This document shows positions 57,331 through 64,000 of a stretch of 64,000 nt of DNA, in pieces. A program made the position numbers and the translations under genes. The number at the start of each line of letters is the position of its first letter. Position 1 is the first letter of the stretch. The stretch spans positions 53,882 to 117,881 of the forward strand of contig CAMDZW010000008.1 in NCBI GenBank assembly GCA_945911015.1, read 5' to 3'. Under the pieces are notes generated by a model, which saw nothing but the letters and a program-made list of their open reading frames with translations, had not been told where the DNA came from and made no database searches. This DNA comes from an uncultured Propionibacteriaceae bacterium. GTDB lineage: Bacteria > Actinomycetota > Actinomycetes > Propionibacteriales > Propionibacteriaceae.

Positions 57331-59142
57331 TCAGCTGCGGGTGACTGCCCACTGACGGATCCGGTCGATCCGTTCCTGGAGTTGTTCGGCCGAGGCAGCC
57401 GCCGTTGCCGGCCCCCCGCACTCGGTGCGGAGCTTGGTGTGGATGACCCCGTGGGGCAGTTCGGTGCGATGGTGCCAGGCACCGACGAGTCCGTTGAGCT
57501 CCTTGCGCAGGGCCCGGATCTGCTCGTGGGCCGCTGGCGCGGCCGGTGCCGGTGAGGCATCCGCCTGTTCCGAGCGCTGCAGGTGTTCGCGCTGCCGACG
57601 ACTGAGGAGATCCTTGACCTGGTCGGGCTCCAACAGCCCGGGCAGACCCAGATAGTCCTGTTCCTCGGCCGAGCCGGCGACCGCGGACATGCCGAAGTCA
57701 TTGCCGTCGAAGACGACCTTGTCGAAGTCGGCCTCACTGGCCAGAGCTGCGAAGCTGCCCTGTTCCTCGTCCACCAACGCATCCGAGGTCTGTTCCTCGC
57801 GCTCGGCTGCGGCCATCAGATCGGATTCATCGACCTCGGCGTCACTGGGAATCTTCAGGACATGGTCACGCTGGGCCTCCATCTCGGTAGCCAGGTGGAG
57901 CAGATGACCGACGCTCGGGAGGAAGACCGAGGCAGTCTCACCCCGGGACCGAGAGCGCACGAAGCGGCCGATCGCCTGAGCGAAGAACAACGGCGTCGAG
58001 GTGGCCGTCGCATAGACCCCGACCGACAGTCGGGGCACGTCGACGCCCTCGGAGACCATCCGCACCGCCACCATCCACCGGTCATCGCTGTCGGTGAACT
58101 TGCTGATCTTCTTGCTCGAACCAACCTCGTCGCTGAGCACCAGGGTCGGCATCGTGCCGGTGATGTCCTTGAGCAACGAGGCATAGGCGCGGGCATGGGT
58201 CTGGTCGGTCGCAATCACCAGCCCGCCGGCGTCGGGCACCCCGGCGCGGACCTCGGTCAGTCGCTTGTCGGCGGCCTGCAGCACCGCCGGCATCCATGCA
58301 CCGTCAGGATCGAGCGCGGTCCGCAGGGCCTGGGCAGCCATGTCGCGGGTCATCGGGGTACCGAGCCTGGCGGCGATCTCGTCGCCGGCGCGGGTCCGCC
58401 AGTGCATGTCGCCGGAATAGGCCATGAACAACACCGGGCGGACGATCCGGTCCTCCAGGGCGTCGGCATAGCCATAGGTGAAGTCCGCGTCGGAGCGCAG
58501 CACGCCCTGCGCGTCCTCGGCATAGCGCACGAACGGAATCGGGTTGGTGTCGGAGCGGAACGGCGTACCGGTCAGTGCGAGGCGACGACGAGCAGGTTCG
58601 AACGCCTCCCGTACGGCATCGCCCCAGGTGAGAGCATCGCCGGCGTGGTGGATCTCGTCGAGGATCACCAGGGTGCGGAACTGTTCGGTCCGGATCCGCA
58701 GCGCCAATGGGTTGACCCCGACTCCGGCATAGGTGAGGGCGATGCCCTGGTAGTCGGTGCTGGTGCGCCCCTGTCGGGTGCCGAACTTCGGATCGATGTT
58801 GATGCCGAGACGGCCAGCGGCCTCGGCCCACTGGGTCTTGAGGTGGTCGGTGGGCGCGACGATCGTGATCCGGTCGATCACGCGACGGCTGAGCAGGTCC
58901 GCAGCCACGGTGAGAGCAAACGAGGTCTTCCCGGCGCCGGGGGTGGCGACCACCAGGTAGTCCCTCGGGTCGATTTCGCGGTAGCGCTCCAGCGCCGCGG
59001 CCTGCCAGGCACGCAGTGATTTGGCGGTGCCCCACGCCGCCCGCTCTGCAGGGAAGGCTGGGGAAAGTCGTTGGGCCCCCCTGTCCACAAGGGCACGGGC
59101 CTCCGGATCCACGTCAGTCAGCAGATTCGGTTCGGCAGTCAC
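57331..59142 (-). CDS. DEAD/DEAH-box helicase (type III restriction-like superfamily 2)
   Basis: 603 residues from GTG at 59142; TACAGT ends seven bases upstream (leaderless). SF2 motifs: ATPGAGKTS, LDEIHH, LTGTPFRSD, MVSEGVDVPRLSVGVYAT and QAIGRFVRSRSRG. The C-terminal ~120 residues are a charged helical region. An XPB/RecQ-like cellular helicase is more likely than a restriction subunit since no methylase is near. Convergent with the kinase gene. Confidence 0.88.
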   Translation of the reverse strand: MTAEPNLLTDVDPEARALVDRGAQRLSPAFPAERAAWGTAKSLRAWQAAALERYREIDPRDYLVVATPGAGKTSFALTVAADLLSRRVIDRITIVAPTDHLKTQWAEAAGRLGINIDPKFGTRQGRTSTDYQGIALTYAGVGVNPLALRIRTEQFRTLVILDEIHHAGDALTWGDAVREAFEPARRRLALTGTPFRSDTNPIPFVRYAEDAQGVLRSDADFTYGYADALEDRIVRPVLFMAYSGDMHWRTRAGDEIAARLGTPMTRDMAAQALRTALDPDGAWMPAVLQAADKRLTEVRAGVPDAGGLVIATDQTHARAYASLLKDITGTMPTLVLSDEVGSSKKISKFTDSDDRWMVAVRMVSEGVDVPRLSVGVYATATSTPLFFAQAIGRFVRSRSRGETASVFLPSVGHLLHLATEMEAQRDHVLKIPSDAEVDESDLMAAAEREEQTSDALVDEEQGSFAALASEADFDKVVFDGNDFGMSAVAGSAEEQDYLGLPGLLEPDQVKDLLSRRQREHLQRSEQADASPAPAAPAAHEQIRALRKELNGLVGAWHHRTELPHGVIHTKLRTECGGPATAAASAEQLQERIDRIRQWAVTRS

Positions 59143-59252
59143 TGGCCCAACTGTAGTCGGTGGGCACCCCAGTGCCAGTCGCCCCACCGAGCTCGGTCCG
59201 GACCGTCGGCGGTCCACGCCGAAATGACCCGTGCTCCCCTACCGTGGAGTGG

Positions 59253-60233
59253 ATGCGGACCCAACGACAGCTCCCCCGTGGTCGCACCGCTGTGGCCCTG
59301 CTCACCGCGATCAGCCTGGCCCTGACTCTGGCCGCCTGCTCGCCGGACCGCACGCTGCCCGCGCCGGCCGACCCCCAGGTCTACGCCACCCTTGACGTGT
59401 GCAGCCTGGTGCAGATCGACGACCTGGACGCCGAGGTGAGGCTCACGCGCAGCCGGGCCGTCCCCAGCCCTTGCCGGGTCGAGACCGCCAGCGGTCTGAG
59501 TGCCACCGTCTCCACGGTCTCCGAGGTGCCAGAGGGTGCGACCCGTCGCGACAGCGACGGGCTCACCGAGGAGGAGGCCGATCACGGCGTGGCCCTCCAT
59601 CTCGACGCGGCGCCACCGGCCGAAGGGTGCCGGTCGTACGTCATCGGTGACAACGGACTGCGGTTGAAGGTCGACTGGGCGCTGGCCGACCCCGAGGATC
59701 CTGCCTCCTGCGAGTTCATCCGTACGGTCGCCTCAACCTTGCTGGGCCAGATCGATGGGCCGCTGCCCACGCTCGACTGGCCGGCGGGCTCGTTGTACCG
59801 CCAGGACCTGTGCGCCGTGGTCGACCAGAGCGGCTTGGCCGATCTGGTCGGCCCCCAGGTCGAGGTCACCCCCGGCCATGCCGATCTGAGATGCACGATC
59901 TCCTCCACCGACATGGCCGAGGGCCCGCCGAAGCGCCGCCTGAAGGTCCAGGCCACGCTCACCCAGTCACCCCACGCCTTCACCTCGCGCACGGACGAGC
60001 AGGTCGAGGTCGCCGGCCGGCGGGCCGTCCTGCGGGAATCGGCCGGCAAGCGGTGTGAGCTGCTGATCGATCTCGGCCCCAACCCGGTCCTGTCCAGGTT
60101 GTACGGGCGCGACCAGGCGGGGCATGAGCAGGATCCCCGGGAGGCGCTGGAAATGGAGTTCGACGTCAAGGACTCCTACAACTGTGCCGACCTGCCCCAC
60201 GACGTCACTGGCCTGGTCGAGCTCCTGCGCTGA
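59253..60233 (+). CDS. Secreted lipoprotein with two DUF3558-like halves
   Basis: 326 residues from ATG at 59253, seven bases after TACCGT. Signal peptide with lipobox LAAC near residue 29. Two similar halves each have a conserved cysteine pair (LDVCSLVQIDDL...SPCRVE; QDLCAVVDQSGLADL...LRCTIS), resembling DUF3558-type actinobacterial lipoproteins. Function unknown. It follows the helicase divergently by 110 bp. Confidence 0.75.
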   Translation: MRTQRQLPRGRTAVALLTAISLALTLAACSPDRTLPAPADPQVYATLDVCSLVQIDDLDAEVRLTRSRAVPSPCRVETASGLSATVSTVSEVPEGATRRDSDGLTEEEADHGVALHLDAAPPAEGCRSYVIGDNGLRLKVDWALADPEDPASCEFIRTVASTLLGQIDGPLPTLDWPAGSLYRQDLCAVVDQSGLADLVGPQVEVTPGHADLRCTISSTDMAEGPPKRRLKVQATLTQSPHAFTSRTDEQVEVAGRRAVLRESAGKRCELLIDLGPNPVLSRLYGRDQAGHEQDPREALEMEFDVKDSYNCADLPHDVTGLVELLR

Positions 60234-60285
60234 ACGCCGCGGCGAAGCTCGCGACCCGGTGCGAGTCGACCGAGGATCGGCGGAC

Positions 60286-61680
60286 TCAGTGCTCGACCGG
60301 TCCGATCCGGCGGCTCACCGCGACGGCGAGCAAGGCCGTCACGACCAGGCCGGCGAACAGCAGCCCGAAGGTCAGTGACGGGTGGCCCGGCACTGCGCGC
60401 AGACCCCAGGCGTAGCCGGCCCCGGCCAGACCTGCCAACAGACTGCCGCCCAACGCCTCGGACAGTTGCAGGGAAGCGGCGTTGCGGCCCTGCTCGGTGT
60501 CACTGGACAACCGCATCGTGGCCACCGAGGTGCTGGCATAGGCAGTCCCCATCCCGAGTCCGGCCAAGGTCCAGGCCACCGCGACCAGCCAGAACCACGG
60601 CGTGCCCGTCGCCGCGACCAGCGCCACCCCGAGCACACCGAGCACGATCCCGCTCGCTCCCAGCGACATCAGCAGGTCACGCCGGATCCGCCAGCGCGCC
60701 TGCAGGAACGCGCCAGTGGTCCATCCGATGGTGCCAGCAGTGAACATCAGGCCCGCCAGGCGCAGGTCGAGCTGATACATCTCGACCAGCATCAAGATCG
60801 CGAACGTCTCGGTGGCGAAGTAGGTGCCACCGATCAGCGCCCGGACCGTCACCACGGGCCCGAGCCCGGGCCGCAGGGTCCAGATCCCTGGCGGCATCAG
60901 CCTGGGCAGACCCAGGGCCAACAGTCCCAGCCCGGCCAGCACGAGCGGTACGGTCCACCATCCCGGCGTCTGGAGTCCAACCTGCAGGACCGGTACGGCC
61001 AGAGCTGCCGTCGCCGCGGCCCAGACCGGGGCCTCCTTGGTGGCAGGGTCTCGAGCCCAGCGGGACTGGTCGGGCTCGTTGCGTTCGGCCCGGACCAGGA
61101 TCGGTGCCAGCAGCAGGGCTGCCACCAACAGCACCGGGATCACCGCACCGAAGACCCAGTGCCACGACAGGTGCTCGGTGATCCATCCCGAGATCAGCGG
61201 CCCCACGAACCCGGGGACGACCCAAGCCGTTGACAACCAGGACAGCACCCGGGGGCGACGATCGATCGGGAAGTAGCGGGCGATGACCACGTACATGGCC
61301 ACGCTCATGGTGCCGCTGCCCAGCCCCTGGATGGCACGGCCCAGGATCAGCACCGGCATCACCGGGGCGAGTCCGGCCACCACCAACCCGATCCCGAAGA
61401 CGGTCATCCCGGCGATCATGGGCCGGACCGGGCCGATGCGGTCACACATCCTGCCGGAGGCGACCGTCGCGAAGAGCATCGCCGCCTGGAAGATCGAGAA
61501 CGCCCACGCGTACCACCCGAGGGCCCCGAGCTCCTCGGCCGCCCGAGGCATGGCGGTGCTGACCGCGAGGGTCTCGAAGGCGACAGCGGTGATGCCGATG
61601 CACAGTCCGACCGTCAGGACCCGCAGGGCACGGTCATCGGTCACCGCGGCGGCATCCACCGGCGTAGGGGTCTCAGGCAC
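60286..61680 (-). CDS. MFS drug-efflux transporter
   Basis: 464 residues with about 12-14 membrane segments. Motif A-like GRMCDRIGPVRPM, and the antiporter region LGRAIQGLGSGTM and STAWVVPGFVGPLISG typical of the EmrB/QacA class. GTG at 61680 lies seven bases after the -10 TGGGAT. A SoxR/MerR-like palindrome sits in the promoter spacer, so it is probably induced by redox-active or toxic compounds. Confidence 0.87.
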   Translation of the reverse strand: MPETPTPVDAAAVTDDRALRVLTVGLCIGITAVAFETLAVSTAMPRAAEELGALGWYAWAFSIFQAAMLFATVASGRMCDRIGPVRPMIAGMTVFGIGLVVAGLAPVMPVLILGRAIQGLGSGTMSVAMYVVIARYFPIDRRPRVLSWLSTAWVVPGFVGPLISGWITEHLSWHWVFGAVIPVLLVAALLLAPILVRAERNEPDQSRWARDPATKEAPVWAAATAALAVPVLQVGLQTPGWWTVPLVLAGLGLLALGLPRLMPPGIWTLRPGLGPVVTVRALIGGTYFATETFAILMLVEMYQLDLRLAGLMFTAGTIGWTTGAFLQARWRIRRDLLMSLGASGIVLGVLGVALVAATGTPWFWLVAVAWTLAGLGMGTAYASTSVATMRLSSDTEQGRNAASLQLSEALGGSLLAGLAGAGYAWGLRAVPGHPSLTFGLLFAGLVVTALLAVAVSRRIGPVEH

Positions 61681-61686
61681 CCGCAG

Positions 61687-61717
61687 ATCCCATCACCTCA
61701 AGCCGACCTGAGGTCAA
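61687..61717 (-). promoter_or_regulatory. MerR/SoxR-type promoter of the MFS gene
   Basis: On the minus strand: -35 TTGACC (61717-61712), 19-bp spacer, -10 TGGGAT (61692-61687). The imperfect palindrome CCTCAAGCCGACCTGAGG (61696-61713) overlaps the spacer and agrees at 14 of 18 positions with the remembered SoxR box CCTCAAGTTAACTTGAGG. The long spacer is typical of MerR-family targets. Confidence 0.65.
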
Positions 61718-61745
61718 TTCAAGATCGCGGTGGCGCCGGGCGAGG

Positions 61746-62033
61746 TCAGTCCTCTCCCCCGCTGCCGTCGCCGTCACCGTCGCCCTCACCGGAACGCAAC
61801 GATTCCCAGATCTCCTTGCATTCAGGGCAGACCGGGAAACGTTGGGGGTCACGGCTGGGCACCCACACCTTGCCGCACAGGGCGATCACCGGGGTCCCCA
61901 TGACCATGGCCTCGGTCAGCTTGTCCTTCGGCACGAAGTGGGAGAAGCGCTCGTGGTCGCCGTCGTCGGGACGGAACTCGGTCCGCTCGTCGACGATCGT
62001 GTCCGCACCGGGGGCCAACTGGGTGTCGCTCAT
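61746..62033 (-). CDS. DUF3039 zinc-ribbon-like protein
   Basis: 95 residues; TAGGGT ends six bases before ATG (leaderless). DUF3039 signature: HERFSHFVPKDKLTEAMVMGTPVIALCGKVWVPSRDP (in pieces) with cysteines ALCG and CPEC suggesting a zinc knuckle. The tail is a Gly/Asp repeat. Function unknown; the family is conserved in Actinobacteria. Confidence 0.9.
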   Translation of the reverse strand: MSDTQLAPGADTIVDERTEFRPDDGDHERFSHFVPKDKLTEAMVMGTPVIALCGKVWVPSRDPQRFPVCPECKEIWESLRSGEGDGDGDGSGGED

Positions 62034-62073
62034 GGGGCCACCCTACCGCTGCGGATGCTCGCCTGTCCGGGGG

Positions 62074-63075
62074 TCAGACGGCAGCCTCGGTCGGCGCCTC
62101 GGCGGACCTGTCACCGGCCGCGATGTCTCCGGTCTCGCCCATCGCGGCGGCACGGCGCCCGAAGTGGATGACATAGGCGAGGAAGGCGACCAACACGACC
62201 GAACCGATGGTGAGGCGGGCCCAGGCGGGCAGGGGGGACGGAGTGACGAAGGCCTCGACGAGCGCGCTGAGCCCCAGCCACCCGGCTGCTCCGATGGCAA
62301 TGGTGCCCAAGGTCCGCCCCTCACTGGCCAGGGCGCGCCCCCTCGTACGGGTACCGGGTGCGATCCAGGCCCACGCCATCCGCAGCCCGGCTGCCGCCGA
62401 GAGGAAGACAATCGTCAGTTCGAGCAGTCCATGAGGCAGCAACAGCCCCCAGAACACATCGGCCCGGCCGGCCAGGATCATGTAGGCGCAGATGACCGCT
62501 GCGTTCTCGACTGTCCGGTAGACCAACGCCAGGGTCGGCAGCACGGCGATCCCGGTGATCATGCAGTTGGCACAGACCAGCGCATTGTTGAGCGCAATCA
62601 TCAGTGCGAAATCGGCTGCCGGGTTCTCCGAGTAGTAGGCGGCGAAGTCGTGTTCGACCAATTGTTTGACCGAGTCAGCCGGGAGGAGCGACTCAGCCAG
62701 CCCCGGCACCTGGAGCATGCGCAGGGTGAGCAGCGCCCACAGTCCGGCGCTGAGCAGGGTGATCGTCAGCCACCACCACTTCACCCGCCAGACCGCCGCC
62801 GGGAACGAGACCGTCACGAAGCCGGCGATGGTCTGCAGTGCAGGGGTGGAGGATCCGGCGATCACTGAACGGGCGCGGACGAGCAGGCTCGACAGTCTGG
62901 CCTCGAGCAGTGCGTCGGCGCGGGTGCCCTTGACCGCGGCGAGATGGGTCCCGGTCCGCTGGTAGAGGTCGACGATCTCGTCAGCCTCGGCACCGGTCAG
63001 CCGCGAACGGCGGCTCAACTCGTCGAGCCGGTCCCAGTCGCTGGAGTGTTCCAGCACGAAGGCATCGAGATCCAC
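62074..63075 (-). CDS. SpoIIM-like stage II sporulation protein M family membrane protein
   Basis: 333 residues from GTG at 63075 (TAGGGT seven bases upstream), giving the usual start MDLDAFVLEHSSDWDRL. A helical cytoplasmic domain of ~100 residues precedes five or six membrane segments (VENAAVICAYMILAGRADVFWGLLLPHG). Non-sporulating actinobacteria keep this gene beside an RDD gene, as here. Role unknown. Confidence 0.88.
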   Translation of the reverse strand: MDLDAFVLEHSSDWDRLDELSRRSRLTGAEADEIVDLYQRTGTHLAAVKGTRADALLEARLSSLLVRARSVIAGSSTPALQTIAGFVTVSFPAAVWRVKWWWLTITLLSAGLWALLTLRMLQVPGLAESLLPADSVKQLVEHDFAAYYSENPAADFALMIALNNALVCANCMITGIAVLPTLALVYRTVENAAVICAYMILAGRADVFWGLLLPHGLLELTIVFLSAAAGLRMAWAWIAPGTRTRGRALASEGRTLGTIAIGAAGWLGLSALVEAFVTPSPLPAWARLTIGSVVLVAFLAYVIHFGRRAAAMGETGDIAAGDRSAEAPTEAAV

Positions 63076-63113
63076 GAGCCTCACCCTAGCCCTGAGTGGT
63101 CTACTCTGACCGC

Positions 63114-63929
63114 GTGTCGACGAGTGGAGCGGACAACCAGATCATCACCGGTGACGCGGTGCTGCTCGAGGTCCGCCCGGCCCGGGTGCCGGCTCGGATC
63201 CTCAGCGCCCTGATCGATGTCACGATCGTCACGGTGCTGGACCTGTTGTGGCTGTACGTGTTGGCCCGGTTCCGCGGCGACTCCGCCGCCTTGTTCCAGT
63301 CGGTCGACCTGATCGGCTATCTGCTGCTCTCCTTCGGCTATCCGATCGCGACCGAGACCCTCACCCGGGGCCGTACGCTCGGGGCGCTCGCCGTTGGGCT
63401 GCGGGTCACCCGCGACGACGGCGGCGTGATCCGGTTCCGGCATGCGCTGATCCGCTGGATCACCTTCTGGGCGCTCGACTTCGCCCCGTGGACGGCGATG
63501 ATGGGCGGGCTGGTCTGCGCGATCCTGCATCCACGCGGCAAACGGATCGGCGATCTGCTCGCCGGCACGATCGTGGTCCGGGTCCGTGCTCCTCGCTCGG
63601 CCATCGAACTGCCACCGGTGCCCGAGGACTTGGCCCCTTGGGCGTCCCGGCTCGAGCTCGGTCGGGTTCCGACCGAACTGTTGACCGCGGCCCGCCAGTT
63701 CATCCAACGGCGCGGACCGATGCTGACCTTTCCCCGGCAGGCCATCGCCGCGGACCTGGCCACCAAGATCTATGCCCGGACCAGCCCGCCACCGCCCCGC
63801 CATCTCGAGCCGGAGGACTACGTCGCGGTCGTGGTGGCCGAACGTCGACGGCGCGAATCGGACCGGCTCACCAACGACCGATCAGAATGGGTGCCGACCT
63901 CGGAGGAGCTCCCGCCCGGGTGGCGCTGA
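63114..63929 (+). CDS. RDD family membrane protein
   Basis: 271 residues from GTG at 63114, six bases after TACTCT (leaderless). RDD domain with about four helices: RVPARILSALIDV, RGRTLGALAVGLRVTRDDGG, GDLLAGTIVV. A ~100-residue cytoplasmic tail follows. It is divergent from the SpoIIM-like gene, a conserved pair in Actinobacteria. The stop is the first copy of a 24-bp tandem array. Confidence 0.88.
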   Translation: MSTSGADNQIITGDAVLLEVRPARVPARILSALIDVTIVTVLDLLWLYVLARFRGDSAALFQSVDLIGYLLLSFGYPIATETLTRGRTLGALAVGLRVTRDDGGVIRFRHALIRWITFWALDFAPWTAMMGGLVCAILHPRGKRIGDLLAGTIVVRVRAPRSAIELPPVPEDLAPWASRLELGRVPTELLTAARQFIQRRGPMLTFPRQAIAADLATKIYARTSPPPPRHLEPEDYVAVVVAERRRRESDRLTNDRSEWVPTSEELPPGWR

Positions 63930-64000
63930 GCGCCCACAACCGAACGGCGCTGAGCGCCCACAACCGAACGGCGCTGAGCGCCCACAACCGAACGGCGCTG
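63922..64000. repeat. 24-bp tandem array starting at the RDD stop codon
   Basis: Copies of a 24-bp unit begin at 63922, 63946 and 63970, plus a partial copy at 63994 that runs off the window. Each contains GGCGCTGAGCGCC, a 13-bp palindrome, and a TGA in the same frame (63927, 63951, 63975). No sequence change between copies. Confidence 0.95.

Noticed and set aside
57583..59019. 478-residue plus-strand open frame
   Set aside because: Antisense to the DEAD/DEAH helicase gene.
57331..59142. Type III restriction subunit
   Set aside because: No methylase gene beside it and no endonuclease motif in the C-terminus.

Overview
This is a high-GC actinobacterial chromosome segment. Supporting signs are the MurT/GatD pair, oligoribonuclease, DUF3039, DUF3618 and DUF2017 proteins, an ECF42-type sigma factor with its DGPF partner, HelR, BioQ-type biotin control, and a strong bias to G/C in third codon positions. 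Gene content and protein style fit Propionibacteriales, probably Propionibacteriaceae, but no marker here fixes the genus. I see no prophage, insertion sequence or CRISPR array. The window is mostly ordinary chromosome with a few degraded genes.

Layout. 1-5005: ettA, tex and an ssb paralog on the minus strand. 5232-8171: an aldehyde dehydrogenase and a PrsW-type protease. 8182-10741: a biotin ECF transporter (bioY, ecfA, ecfT) divergent from a BioQ-like TetR gene across two 13-bp palindromes. 10832-14740: an iron-siderophore lipoprotein with a DtxR-like box, tRNA-Arg, an SGNH hydrolase, an MFS transporter, orn, and tRNA-His with a perfect terminator. 14909-20162: a HAD phosphatase, a DUF1016 protein that has lost its catalytic core, and an overlapping run of ABC ATPase, pyrimidine-dimer glycosylase, small alarmone synthetase and ceramidase-like hydrolase. 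20211-22248: a TetR gene divergent from a CPBP protease and a frameshifted GyrI-like gene. 22238-25332: helR divergent from AraC and VOC genes across a palindrome resembling the rifamycin-associated element. 25441-28126: an Imm-like membrane protein, murT, gatD and tRNA-Lys.

28142-33277: a sugar ABC transporter (two permeases) with two tandem paralogous binding lipoproteins. 33295-34902: GroES-like, DUF3618, peroxiredoxin, tRNA-Leu. 34933-39828: fused dihydroxyacetone kinase, then rph, rdgB, thyA, folA and DUF1990 as one compact operon. 39909-42199: a decayed patch where a shortened gene meets a glycosidase pseudogene. 42179-45326: an ion channel, murI, DUF2017 and clpS. 45509-48659: pncB, pncA and an unknown overlapping gene (NAD salvage), then DUF402. 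48720-52258: a broken EEP phosphatase, an RDD protein, an ECF sigma factor and DGPF. 52394-56159: a methyltransferase, a GNAT protein and an orphan Tat lipoprotein. 56160-64000: a Ser/Thr kinase, helicase, lipoprotein, MFS exporter with a SoxR-like box, DUF3039, SpoIIM and RDD.

Two themes recur. Many starts lie 6-8 nt after a TANNNT hexamer with no Shine-Dalgarno, which suggests leaderless mRNAs; I used this to choose starts. Three independent short tandem arrays begin exactly on a gene's stop codon and repeat it downstream.
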